Below, piece after piece: positions 6,184 through 14,423 of a stretch of DNA of 26,319 bases; the first letter of the stretch is position 1; the number at the start of each line of letters is the position of its first letter. The position numbers were made by a program, and so were the translations under genes. The notes beneath the pieces are model-generated. The model was not told the origin of the DNA, ran no database searches, and was given only the letters and a program-made list of their open reading frames with translations. Source of the DNA: Anaerolineales bacterium UBA6131 (lineage in GTDB: Bacteria; Chloroflexota; Anaerolineae; UBA2200); assembly GCA_002435875.1 (NCBI GenBank), contig DIVN01000242.1:16441-42759 (forward strand), in the 5' to 3' direction.

Positions 6184-7746
6184 CTATCGTGAATCCTCCA
6201 AGAGAAAACGCGCTACCATCGAGTGCACAAGCTGCTCCACAGGAGCCAGATCATCGGTGAGTATTCGTTGGTCGGAGCGGTCGAATCGGTGAATACGCCC
6301 CGCGGCACGGCTCACCACACCTTGAAGCATCGGGTCGGCCAAGCTATGCAACTTGGCCGTGATCTCGCCCAAGTCCGTCTGCTGTTTGGAGGCGATCACA
6401 AGGCTGTTCAACTCCCCGACCGTGTCTATAGTGTAGACTGCCGGGTATACCGCACTGAGCGTTGCGGCGATTGCCTCAGCCAATTCACGATCATGCTCGG
6501 TGCGTGCGACGTTGATTGCCATAACCCCGTCGCTGTCAAGGTGGTCGGAAGTGAGTTGGAAGAACTCCATGGTTGTCAGATGAAAGGGAATGTAGGGTGG
6601 GTTGTAGGCGTCTACCAGAATGACATCGTAGTGTTGGCCGCTCTGTGCAAGAAAGAAACGACCATCCTCAGCAAAGACACGCAGGTTGCGTTGCTTCATA
6701 TCGAAGAACTGTCGCCCGATGGTGACGATTGTAGGGTCGATCTCTACCCCATCGATCGGAATCGCTCCAAAGATATCTGTGAATTGCCGGACACTGGTCC
6801 CCGCAGCGAGCCCGATCAAGCACAGATTAGCCAGAGGAGGGTCCCTTACGTTCTTGCGAAAGTAGGGGACCAGTAGGAAATAGTCATAGAAGTAGCCTGT
6901 CAAGGTCTCTCCCGGAATGTAGCTTGACTGAATGCCCTCGCCCTCATTGAGCTTCAGGAGCAATTCCGGGCCGCTTTGTATGACTTGGATATAGTTGTAG
7001 GCCGAATCTGCTTCGTATACCAGCCCCTGCGTGGGTTTGATAGCCATGGATGAGCTGAGCGCAATTGTGATGATGCACGCCAACAAGAGGAGGTATATCA
7101 GCGCTATGCGCCAGGCTGAACGAGCAAGGCCTATGATGGCCGTGGTGAGTAGTATGACCGAGACCGTTACGATCGTGCGGCGAGTACCGATGCTGGGGAT
7201 CAGGACAAATACTGAGACAAATGTGCCAATCAAGCTGCCGACAGTAGATAGAGCATAGAGGCGGCCTGCCACTACCCCGCTGCTTTCCCCACGCTCAGTC
7301 GTGATCCGCACAGCAAAGGGAACAATGGCGCCCAGCAGAACCACTGCCGGGGCAAACAAAAGCAGACTGGCGAACAATGCTGCAAGGGTTGTACTGGCAT
7401 CATATCTGGCAAAACTGTACATGGCTGTGCGCAGCATCGGGTTGGCCAGGGACGGAATCAGACCTACGGCGACTCCCGCCAACGCTGGCAGTTGCAGGAA
7501 GCTATCGAGCTGTGGCCACCGCTCAGCCAGCCGCCCCCCGAGTTCATTGCCAATGGCGAGGAAAGCCAGCAGCATGGCGATGATCACGCCCCAGACCGGC
7601 AGGGAATTCCCAAAATACGGCGCGAGCAGGCGAGAGGCGCTCATTTCCAGTGTCATGGTTGCCATACCTGCAATCAGTGGGATCACGTGCAAGAAAAGGC
7701 GGCTGGACAACGACAGGCTGGCTCTTGTGCTCTCGCGGCCATTCAT
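6184..7746 (-). CDS. Membrane protein fused to spermidine-synthase-like domain
   Basis: Two-part protein of 520 aa. Residues about 15-230 hold roughly seven hydrophobic helices, starting with IPLIAGMATMTLEMSASRLLAPYFG, typical of membrane-fused polyamine synthases (often annotated fused MFS/spermidine synthase). Residues about 245-500 form the Rossmann-like spermidine synthase domain: GLAAGTS (312-318, SAM-type loop), DGVEIDP (E335 for ribose), EDGR (360-363) and DVILVDAYNPP. The expected catalytic aspartate region (DAY) is present. The ATG at 7746 overlaps the TGA of the upstream PIG-L gene as ATGA, which indicates translational coupling; a TTG at 7764 is an alternative start. Whether it makes a polyamine or another aminopropyl or methyl product is not known. 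Confidence 0.88.
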   Translation of the reverse strand: MNGRESTRASLSLSSRLFLHVIPLIAGMATMTLEMSASRLLAPYFGNSLPVWGVIIAMLLAFLAIGNELGGRLAERWPQLDSFLQLPALAGVAVGLIPSLANPMLRTAMYSFARYDASTTLAALFASLLLFAPAVVLLGAIVPFAVRITTERGESSGVVAGRLYALSTVGSLIGTFVSVFVLIPSIGTRRTIVTVSVILLTTAIIGLARSAWRIALIYLLLLACIITIALSSSMAIKPTQGLVYEADSAYNYIQVIQSGPELLLKLNEGEGIQSSYIPGETLTGYFYDYFLLVPYFRKNVRDPPLANLCLIGLAAGTSVRQFTDIFGAIPIDGVEIDPTIVTIGRQFFDMKQRNLRVFAEDGRFFLAQSGQHYDVILVDAYNPPYIPFHLTTMEFFQLTSDHLDSDGVMAINVARTEHDRELAEAIAATLSAVYPAVYTIDTVGELNSLVIASKQQTDLGEITAKLHSLADPMLQGVVSRAAGRIHRFDRSDQRILTDDLAPVEQLVHSMVARFLLEDSR

Positions 7747-8528
7747 GCCTTGCTCACTCGCCAATACCGTTCACCATATCTTCCATCGCACCCCACACGC
7801 AAGGCATACGCCCTTACTCGGTTTACCATCTGGGCTTTGGTTCCAAAGAGCCCTACGAGTTGCGATTTGTAGCACGCGATCGTCTCTGTCTTGATCTGCA
7901 GTTCGGATTCGGCCAGGTCAGTCGTTCTTGAGACAAGCTTGCACGTCCATCCCGATAGGGCTCGGTGCAGCTGCTCGGCCTCCTCCGCATAGGGCAGATC
8001 CTCAAAGAAGCGAACGTGATAGCCCTGCGCCTCAAGCTGCAAGGCCGCCTGCAGAAGCAGCTGATGGTCCACATGGTTACCGATCGCGAGCGGGGCATAG
8101 ATCTCTACATCGGCTAAGGGCAACATGCATTGGAGTTGGCTTACGAGTTTCCCTACCAGATGTGCCTCTGCTGGATGTACCTGACCAAAGAGGGCCGCCT
8201 CGCTTGCATACAGAGCCTCGCCACTGTGCTCATGACGGCGATAGATGCAGTCAGGGAAGTCAAGGTGCGTATACTGTGCACCGAGGCGTGCCATGGCTTG
8301 CACATCTTCAGACCGGCGTGATGATACCGGGTCTGCTGGCATGCCCCACTTCTCGTGCTGGCCGATGGCAAAGGGTGAGAGTTGACCGTAGTTGGGCACA
8401 CCTGCGAAACACGTGACCACCAACGGATCTTCACCTCTCCGACTCTGTTGCGCGATTGTGCCCCCGCAGGAGAGAGCAGCATCATCAAGGTGTGCTGATA
8501 GATACACGGTGCGCCCATGCGAGCACAA
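7743..8528 (-). CDS. PIG-L (LmbE-like) family zinc deacetylase
   Basis: PIG-L enzymes are zinc-dependent N-deacetylases acting on N-acetylglucosamine-type sugars or related small molecules. The metal motif here is SAHLDDAALSCGG (AHLDD at residues 12-16), the HLDDAVLSCG variant of AHPDDE. GNHVDHQ further on supplies the third zinc histidine region. I chose TTG at 8528 (261 aa) because AGGGAGG precedes it by eight bases and a promoter at 8563-8590 would start the transcript just upstream. The frame is open to 8654, but the added residues lack family similarity and overlap that promoter. It is the first gene of a three-gene operon. The substrate is unknown. Confidence 0.85.
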   Translation of the reverse strand: MCSHGRTVYLSAHLDDAALSCGGTIAQQSRRGEDPLVVTCFAGVPNYGQLSPFAIGQHEKWGMPADPVSSRRSEDVQAMARLGAQYTHLDFPDCIYRRHEHSGEALYASEAALFGQVHPAEAHLVGKLVSQLQCMLPLADVEIYAPLAIGNHVDHQLLLQAALQLEAQGYHVRFFEDLPYAEEAEQLHRALSGWTCKLVSRTTDLAESELQIKTETIACYKSQLVGLFGTKAQMVNRVRAYALRVGCDGRYGERYWRVSKA

Positions 8529-8562
8529 GTCCTTGCCCTCCCTCAAGCCAAGAGTGATCCCA

Positions 8563-8590
8563 AGTATAGCCGGCGAAACCAGAAAGGCAA
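8563..8590 (-). promoter_or_regulatory. Promoter for PIG-L operon
   Basis: Minus strand TTGCCT (8585-8590), 16-base spacer, TATACT (8563-8568). The start would be near 8556, about 28 bases before the chosen TTG start, which supports the shorter PIG-L protein. Confidence 0.5.
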
Positions 8591-8639
8591 GGATCGCACA
8601 AACCGTGCATGAGCCTGGACCCGCCCAACCGGTGGTGAC

Positions 8640-8668
8640 TTGGTGGCAGCTCAAGAGTGCTCTATAAT
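8640..8668 (+). promoter_or_regulatory. Promoter for recJ
   Basis: TTGGTG (8640-8645), 17-base spacer, perfect TATAAT (8663-8668). Transcription would start near 8675, so the frame extension that begins at 8657 cannot be translated from this promoter; this supports ATG at 8693. Confidence 0.6.
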
Positions 8669-8692
8669 GATGTCAGTTCTTGCTGGAGAAGC

Positions 8693-10408
8693 ATGTTGAC
8701 CTCACGAGGAAAAAGCTGGGCTATCTACCCTTCTGCCCCCGCTGAACACCTGGAGCGATTCCCCGAGCTGCCACCGCTGATCGTGCAGTTGCTCTACAAC
8801 CGGCAAATTCTGACCGCGTCACAGGTGCAGCAGTTTATGGATCGCTGTGCTCCGGAGGCGAATCCATTTCGCCTGCTGGGGATGAACGAGGCCGTAGCGC
8901 GCTTGAGGCAGTCCTTTCGTCAAAAGGAGCTCATCGCAGTCTATGGCGACTATGATGTCGATGGGGTTACAGCCACTGCTCTGCTGATAGAGACATTCCG
9001 TGCTCTCGGTGCAGAGGCGATCCCCTACATTCCCAAACGACTCGAGGAAGGCTACGGCTTGAGCAACCACGGACTCGCAGAGCTTGCCGAGCGAGGAGTC
9101 AAGGTTGTCGTAACCGTCGACTGCGGCGTACGCTCGTCTGCTGAAGCTCAGTATGCTCACAGCCTCGGCATGGAGCTCATCATCACGGACCACCACGGCC
9201 TTGCGAGCGAGTTGCCCAAGGCTGTCGCCGTCATCGACCCGCGTAGAGCCGATGAGACCTACCCCTTTACCCATCTGACCGGTGTTGGTCTTGCCTATAA
9301 ACTGGCGCAGGCGCTTCTGCGAGTGGAACGCCGGCTATCCACCAAGCGCTCACAAGATCTCCCTGAAGAAGAGTCCTTCCTGGATCTGGTGGCCCTGGGT
9401 ACAGTCGCCGACCTCGCGCCGCTGATCGGCGAGAACCGCGTTCTAGTCTCCCGCGGGCTTGCCCGACTGAATCAAGCAGCAAGACCGGGAATGGCAGCAA
9501 TGTTGCAGGAATCCGGATTGCGACAGGGGCAGGTAACGTCAGGCAGCGTGGGCTTCGTTTTGGGACCGCGTCTCAACGCGGCAGGGCGTTTGGATGACGC
9601 CATGGTGAGTTACCAGTTGTTGACCACCGACAGTTCAGAAGAGGCTTGTGCCCTCGCACAACAGTTAGGCATGCAGAATCAGAAACGTCGCCAGCTTCTG
9701 GAGCAGATGCTGCAGCATGCACGCGAGCAGGTTGGGGCGTTGCACGACCAACGGGTCTACGTATTGGCCGATGAGTCCTATTCAGCGGGTGTCGCCGGGT
9801 TAGTGGCCGGCCGAATTGTCGAGGAGTTCTATCGTCCGACGCTGATCATTGCACTGGATGGCGAATCCGGCAAAGGCTCGGCCAGGAGCATCGAGGGTTT
9901 TCACATCACCCATGCCCTCGACGAGTGCTGCGATCTGTTGGAACAGTACGGTGGTCACTCAGCAGCCGCCGGCTTTTCGATCTCTCGTCAGAATGTCGAA
10001 CCGTTCCGCGCGAAGATCAGCCAGGTCGCAGCTTGCCAGCTGACGCAAGAGCAATTGGTCGCCAAGCTGCATATCGATATGGAGATTCCCCTGCGACAGG
10101 CAAGCGGCTCGACCCTTGCCCTGCTGGAAGCCATGGAGCCCTTTGGAGCGGGTAACCCTCAGCCGGTGTTTGTCAGTCGAAATGTGCAGGTCAGAAACGC
10201 CCATGCTATGGGGCGCGATGGCGCTACCCTCAAACTGGTACTAAGTGATGGCACGTCGGTCTGGGACGCGGTCGCATTTCGCCAACGCCTGAGCCCATCG
10301 GAGGTGCCCAAACATATCGATGTTGCCTACACCATGCAGAGACATACGTGGAATGGTGTCGAAGAGCTCCAGCTGGTGGTAGAAGACTGGCAAGCCGCAT
10401 CGCTGTGA
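8693..10408 (+). CDS. recJ: Single-stranded-DNA-specific exonuclease RecJ
   Basis: 5'-3' single-strand DNA exonuclease of recombination and mismatch repair, DHH phosphoesterase family. The 571 aa protein has all expected blocks: YGDYDVDG (motif I, metal aspartates at about 86-90), VTVDCG (about 141-145), TDHHG (the DHH signature, about 165-169), VIDPRR, LGTVADLAPL, then GPRLNAAGRL. The DHHA1 domain carries YGGHSAAAGFS. An OB-fold tail follows (about 450-571). The start ATG at 8693 has GGAG four bases upstream, a little close but the best available. It is divergent from the PIG-L operon and may be the first gene of a transcript that continues into the TPR protein 72 bases later. Confidence 0.95.
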   Translation: MLTSRGKSWAIYPSAPAEHLERFPELPPLIVQLLYNRQILTASQVQQFMDRCAPEANPFRLLGMNEAVARLRQSFRQKELIAVYGDYDVDGVTATALLIETFRALGAEAIPYIPKRLEEGYGLSNHGLAELAERGVKVVVTVDCGVRSSAEAQYAHSLGMELIITDHHGLASELPKAVAVIDPRRADETYPFTHLTGVGLAYKLAQALLRVERRLSTKRSQDLPEEESFLDLVALGTVADLAPLIGENRVLVSRGLARLNQAARPGMAAMLQESGLRQGQVTSGSVGFVLGPRLNAAGRLDDAMVSYQLLTTDSSEEACALAQQLGMQNQKRRQLLEQMLQHAREQVGALHDQRVYVLADESYSAGVAGLVAGRIVEEFYRPTLIIALDGESGKGSARSIEGFHITHALDECCDLLEQYGGHSAAAGFSISRQNVEPFRAKISQVAACQLTQEQLVAKLHIDMEIPLRQASGSTLALLEAMEPFGAGNPQPVFVSRNVQVRNAHAMGRDGATLKLVLSDGTSVWDAVAFRQRLSPSEVPKHIDVAYTMQRHTWNGVEELQLVVEDWQAASL

Positions 10409-10480
10409 GTCAAGTCGACCCTCCGTGGTTGTCTGTTGGGAGTCTGGGGTCGTCTTGTAGACCGGATAGGAGGTTCGATT

Positions 10481-11926
10481 TTGGGTGACGCTACGCTTCT
10501 GGGAGATACGCTGGTCCTGGTTGGTGCCTTTGCCCTTGGTTTTCTTGCTGGAATCGTGTTCATGCCTCTGCGGGGTCTGTTGCTGTCGTTCTTGCGTACG
10601 CCAGGACGCTTGCTCAAGACTACACAGAATGTTGGACAACGGATGCGGGGAGCGTTCGCGGGCTCGCTGAGCTCAGAGGCCCGAAAAGCATCTGCTCCCG
10701 AGAGTGCGCTGGCGCGTGCGGTATCGGACATCCTTACGCTGCGCATTCGGCGCGCGGAGGAGAGCTTCCGCCGTGGTTCGGCCGCTTTCGACAGTGGCGA
10801 GTACGGTTTCGCGCGCCGCAAGCTGGCCGAAGCCATGTTCTGGGATCACAGAATCGAGCTCCGGCCCATGCATGTTGCAGCTCATCTGCAGCTGGGCTGG
10901 CTGGATGAGCAGAAGGGGCCACTGGAGGAGGCGAAGAAGCACTATCAGCGGGCACAAGAGCTTGATGTGACTTCGTTGCCGGCTACCTTGAAACTGGGGA
11001 TGATCCACTTCCGCCTCGGCGAGACCGGTCCGGCGATATTCCAACTACAACGGGCCCTTGAGCTTGATCCCGCCAACTTGGATACACACTACTACCTGTA
11101 TGCTATCTATCGGCGGGCTGGGATGCGAGTGGAGGCACTGGAACAACTGCGAATCTTAAAGGCTGGAGAGAACAGCCAACAACTGGCAGATCTCTTCGCG
11201 CTTCACGGTGAAGACAACTTTCGTACCTCCCGCTACGCCGAGAGTGCAGATGACTATGAGCTTGCCCTGGAGTTTGACCCTGCGCGCCTGGAGCTCTATG
11301 TGCATCTGGGTGACTTGCACTATTTGCAGCAGCGAGTCAATATCGCGGTCGAAACTTGGTGTCGGGGCTTGTGGATGGGCTACTCTCAGGCACTCGCCGA
11401 CCGCGTATTGACCGCCAGCGACCGAGTTGGTGATACGGTGGCCGTAATGCAGCTCGTACGCCAGTGTATGGTGTCGCACGCAGACGACGTGCGCTACGCT
11501 TACCTGCTGAGCAATCTGCTGCAGCAGGTAGGCGCGGAGCAGGAGAGCCTTCGGCTCTTGGAGGATGTTGTTCGCCAGGAGCCAGATCTCCTGGAGGCTA
11601 CGCTTCAATTGGGCGAATCCTATCTGCGGATGGGCAAGTTAGCCGAGGCGAGCATTGCGTATCAGCGTTGCGTTGAAGAATTGCGAGCCGGAGAAGCCAT
11701 CTTCCGTTGTCAGTCGTGCGGATACAGCAGTGTTGAGTTGCAGCCCCGCTGCTTTCAGTGTGGCGAATGGGACAGCTTCCAGGAGTTGTCGCGCAGGGAA
11801 GTGGAGCAGCCTGCCCATCGTGGTCTTCTGGCCCAGGTGGGGGATACTCGTCACAGACTCACTATGGTGTGGAGTCGCCTAGTTCGACTCTTGCCATCGG
11901 GCAAAGAGCCTGAACAGTCCGCATAA
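10481..11926 (+). CDS. LapB/YciM-like anchored TPR protein with C-terminal rubredoxin-type zinc ribbon
   Basis: The TTG at 10481 has a perfect AGGAGG (10468-10473) seven bases upstream, so I prefer it to a TTG at 10436. The 481 aa product has one N-terminal membrane helix (about 8-30, LVLVGAFALGFLAGIVF), a basic linker, and about eight to nine TPR units from residue 85 to 400 (for example AIFQLQRALELDPANLDTHYYL and EASIAYQRCVEEL). The tail FRCQSCGYSSVELQPRCFQC holds four cysteines (C410, C413, C424, C427). This order (anchor, TPRs, rubredoxin-like ribbon) is that of E. coli LapB, which links FtsH to LpxC turnover in LPS synthesis. Whether that role applies here is unknown, and architecture is the only basis for the comparison. 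It lies 25 bases before the NTPase gene. Confidence 0.8.
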   Translation: MGDATLLGDTLVLVGAFALGFLAGIVFMPLRGLLLSFLRTPGRLLKTTQNVGQRMRGAFAGSLSSEARKASAPESALARAVSDILTLRIRRAEESFRRGSAAFDSGEYGFARRKLAEAMFWDHRIELRPMHVAAHLQLGWLDEQKGPLEEAKKHYQRAQELDVTSLPATLKLGMIHFRLGETGPAIFQLQRALELDPANLDTHYYLYAIYRRAGMRVEALEQLRILKAGENSQQLADLFALHGEDNFRTSRYAESADDYELALEFDPARLELYVHLGDLHYLQQRVNIAVETWCRGLWMGYSQALADRVLTASDRVGDTVAVMQLVRQCMVSHADDVRYAYLLSNLLQQVGAEQESLRLLEDVVRQEPDLLEATLQLGESYLRMGKLAEASIAYQRCVEELRAGEAIFRCQSCGYSSVELQPRCFQCGEWDSFQELSRREVEQPAHRGLLAQVGDTRHRLTMVWSRLVRLLPSGKEPEQSA

Positions 11927-11951
11927 AGTCAGAAGCGGCAGGAGTATGAGC

Positions 11952-13322
11952 ATGTCTGAGGACATCCCAGTGCCACGCGCACCGGAAATAGTGGACCGCA
12001 AAAGCGAAGTGGCTCGTGTGATCAGCGGTGTAGCCAACGCGGATTGTTGCTCGATCGTCGGTGTCAGCAACGTCGGCAAATCGACCCTTCTGCGAGCTTT
12101 GCCAGCCCTTTGTCGCGCTGATTCAGCACGACCCAATGGACAGAGCGTCCTCGTCTACATCGATCTCAACCTGGTCTCGCAGATAAGTGAACAGGGATTC
12201 TATGAGGTGATCCTGAGGGACTTGCTGCGGACGGTGGAGGAGGACAGCGACAGCGCCCACGAATTGGCACTTGCGCTGCGCGAGGCATATCGCACAGTAG
12301 TGGCTCAAGACAATCCTTTTCTGGTCCCCTTGGCGTTTGAGAACAGCCTCGATGCCTATCTCAGCCACTGTAAGGGCCGTCTCGTGCTGCTGTTCGACGA
12401 GTTCGATGAGGCTCTGGCTGAGCTCGATGCCCGCGTACTTGTCAGATTGCGGGCCCTCAAGGATAGGTACTGGTCACGGCTGTGCTATGTGACAGCGACC
12501 GATAGGCCTCTTGCCGAACTACGCGATGACCGTCGAGTTGGAGAATTCTGCGAGCTCTTCGCACCCCATACTGTTTTTCTGTTGCCTCTTGCCCGCGGCG
12601 ACGCATGTCTCCTGGCTCAACAGCGCCTGGCGCACTCTTCAGCACCCGCCACAGCGAACGATGTCGAATTCGTTTTGGACTGTGCAGGGGGACATCCCGC
12701 ACTGCTGCAGGCTACTTGCCGTGCGGTGGACAAGGCCAAGCAGGTCACCGGCTGGCGCGCTACTGAGGGCAACTATGAACGGTTACGTGAGCAGTTGTCG
12801 GGTGACCCTCAGATACGCCTGGAGTGTGCCAAACTGTGGACTGACCTGAGCGCCCCAGAACAGGAGGCGTTGTTGCAGCTAGTTGCCGGTCAGGACACTA
12901 TAGCGAACCTCAACATACTGGTCGAGAAGGGGCTTGTGTTCGTGAGCGGCGCGACAAGGCGTGTGTTCAGTGACCTGTTTGCCGGGTTCGTGAGTCGTCA
13001 GAACTTGGTGCGTCATCGGGCGCAATCTGGCGTGCGGGTCGACGTCGAGTCGGGTGAGGCGTGGGTAGATGGGAAGCTGGTCCCCACTCTTACCGAATCT
13101 GAGTACAAGCTACTATTGTTGCTCTACGGAAACCTGGACAAGATTTGTGACAAGTACCGCATTGTGGAATCCGTTTGGGGCGAGGCTTACCTGGATGAGG
13201 TCGACGATGCGCGTATAGAGAAGCTGGTGAGCCGGCTTAGGCAAAAGATCGAGCCGTCGCCGGATGAGCCGAAGTACCTGCTGACGGTTCGCGGCAGAGG
13301 CTACAAATTGGCCCAACCGTGA
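11952..13322 (+). CDS. P-loop NTPase fused to OmpR/PhoB-type winged-helix DNA-binding domain
   Basis: Protein of 456 aa with an unusual pairing. The N-terminal half is an AAA/STAND-like ATPase: Walker A GVSNVGKS (37-44), Walker B LVLLFDEFDEA (about 145-154), a sensor-like YVTATDRP, then a helical region with DCAGGHPALLQATC, typical of archaeal-type and STAND ATPases. The last about 95 residues (from VRVDVESGEAWVDG) are a transcriptional-regulator C-terminal winged helix: LTESEYKLLLLLY, VWGEAYLDEVDDARIEKLVSRLRQKI and the wing TVRGRGYKL. No receiver domain or membrane helix is present. ATG at 11952 has AGGAG seven bases upstream, and is preferred over ATG at 11946, which is only one base from it. 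It sits directly upstream of pspA, so a role as local regulator is plausible but inferred. Confidence 0.85.
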   Translation: MSEDIPVPRAPEIVDRKSEVARVISGVANADCCSIVGVSNVGKSTLLRALPALCRADSARPNGQSVLVYIDLNLVSQISEQGFYEVILRDLLRTVEEDSDSAHELALALREAYRTVVAQDNPFLVPLAFENSLDAYLSHCKGRLVLLFDEFDEALAELDARVLVRLRALKDRYWSRLCYVTATDRPLAELRDDRRVGEFCELFAPHTVFLLPLARGDACLLAQQRLAHSSAPATANDVEFVLDCAGGHPALLQATCRAVDKAKQVTGWRATEGNYERLREQLSGDPQIRLECAKLWTDLSAPEQEALLQLVAGQDTIANLNILVEKGLVFVSGATRRVFSDLFAGFVSRQNLVRHRAQSGVRVDVESGEAWVDGKLVPTLTESEYKLLLLLYGNLDKICDKYRIVESVWGEAYLDEVDDARIEKLVSRLRQKIEPSPDEPKYLLTVRGRGYKLAQP

Positions 13323-13536
13323 CCTGTATCGCCAAACATGTCAGCTTCCCGTCGGCTAGGCGTCATGCAAGAGCGATCTCTGTGACTAAGATATGGTCAG
13401 ATAGTTGCACTGCTGATTGGGACGCCTGCCTGGTCAGCTGCGGCGGTATCGTCAAGTACCTATCGCTGGTTTGGCGAGGCGATTGACTACCATGTGTAGA
13501 TATCAAGTCTAGAACAATTTAGTAGGAGGACTGGAA
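13323..13536 (+). other. Intergenic region upstream of pspA
   Basis: 214 bases, the longest gap in the central plus-strand block. It holds the AGGAGG (13524-13529) used by pspA. A TTGACT at 13483-13488 has no -10 at normal distance, and TAGATA at 13497-13502 has no -35 at 17 bases, so I cannot name a promoter with confidence. No inverted repeat long enough for a terminator was seen. It is the natural place for an operator of the upstream winged-helix protein. Confidence 0.4.
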
Positions 13537-14211
13537 ATGGCATCGCTTTTGGAAAGGGTACGAACTCTGATCTCGGCCAATCTGAACTACATCGTCAGCC
13601 AGGCACTGAAGGCGAACAGCATGGCCGTAGTGGATGAGTACATCCGCAAAGTCGAAGACAATCTGGATGCTCTTGAGGATGCAGCTGCAACGGTCGGCGG
13701 TGAGGCGAGAACGATCAAACGCAAGTTTCAGGAATTTGAGGAACAGGCCGAGGAGCTCGACCGTAACATCGACCTCTTCCTGAGCCAGGGCAAGGAAGAT
13801 CTCGCTTCAGCGGCCCAGTATCGTTACAACACGGTCAAGCGACTTGCCGATACCTATGGCGAGCAGCACAAGTCTCAAGAAGAGGAATATCGCAAGCTGC
13901 TGGCGGCCAAGCTCAAGCTCGAAGCGAAACTCACTGAAGCCAAGCGCGAGCGCACCGAGTTGCAGGCTATGCTCGACCTGGCCAAGAGCAAGGAGTTGAC
14001 GCATCGGGTCGTGGAAGGGGTAGGCGGGGTCACGACCTCCGAGGCTGGCATCAACGAGATCCGCGACGAGATCCAGCGTCGGCTGGACAAGGCGACCGCA
14101 CAAGGCGAGATCGATGCAAAGCGTCTCGACAACCAGATGGCTGAGGCTCTGGAGAAGGATATGATTGACAGCCAACTGGCGCAGCGCAAGGCCAGATTGG
14201 GCTTGGAATAG
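13537..14211 (+). CDS. pspA: PspA/IM30 (Vipp1) family protein
   Basis: Bacterial ESCRT-III-like protein that binds and remodels stressed inner membrane. The 224 aa protein is almost wholly helical. It begins MASLLERVRTLISANLN, an amphipathic helix like the membrane-binding alpha-0/alpha-1 of the family, then LEDAAATVGG and long heptad coiled coils (about 60-150, EEEYRKLLAAKLKLEAKL). An alpha-5-like tail follows (about 170-224). Length matches PspA rather than plastid-type Vipp1, which has an extra C-terminal helix. ATG follows AGGAGG by seven bases. A strong GC hairpin (14221-14240) follows the stop. Downstream are genes for anchored binding proteins rather than pspB/pspC. Confidence 0.92.
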   Translation: MASLLERVRTLISANLNYIVSQALKANSMAVVDEYIRKVEDNLDALEDAAATVGGEARTIKRKFQEFEEQAEELDRNIDLFLSQGKEDLASAAQYRYNTVKRLADTYGEQHKSQEEEYRKLLAAKLKLEAKLTEAKRERTELQAMLDLAKSKELTHRVVEGVGGVTTSEAGINEIRDEIQRRLDKATAQGEIDAKRLDNQMAEALEKDMIDSQLAQRKARLGLE

Positions 14212-14220
14212 CTTGATCGA

Positions 14221-14240
14221 GGGGGCAGGTTGCTGCCCCC
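14221..14240 (+). terminator. Strong GC hairpin after pspA (possible terminator or mRNA-stability element)
   Basis: GGGGGCAG-GTTG-CTGCCCCC, an 8-bp perfect stem with a 4-base loop, begins 10 bases after the pspA stop. The following bases are AAGAGACCTC with no T-run, so Rho-independent termination is doubtful. It may instead protect the pspA message and set its level above the downstream genes. Confidence 0.45.
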
Positions 14241-14423
14241 AAGAGACCTCTCCTGTCCTGGTTGGGCGCAGGTAGCATATGGCCTGAGAGTAGATCGGAT
14301 GCCAAGTTCTGCGTGAACGCTGTCGCGCATATCGGCTGCGCCATGTGTCGCCCGCGCTATGCAGGGTAGCAGGATGCATGTTGAGACTGTGTCGGCGGGT
14401 CCAGAAGGGTTGGAGATAAATAA
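14241..14423 (+). other. Intergenic region between pspA hairpin and solute-binding protein gene
   Basis: About 180 bases with no supported gene. GGAG at 14412-14415 is the ribosome site for the next gene. I see no clear -35/-10 pair, so it is unresolved whether the downstream genes are read through from pspA or have their own start. Confidence 0.35.

Noticed and set aside
13471..13488. Sigma-54-like promoter before pspA (TTGGCGAGGCGATTGAC)
   Set aside because: The -24 GG fits but the -12 GC is missing (TTGAC instead of TTGCA), and no sigma-54 activator is encoded nearby; the neighbouring regulator has an OmpR-type winged helix.
14221..14240. Confident intrinsic terminator after pspA
   Set aside because: The stem is strong but no T-run follows, so I list it only as a possible terminator.
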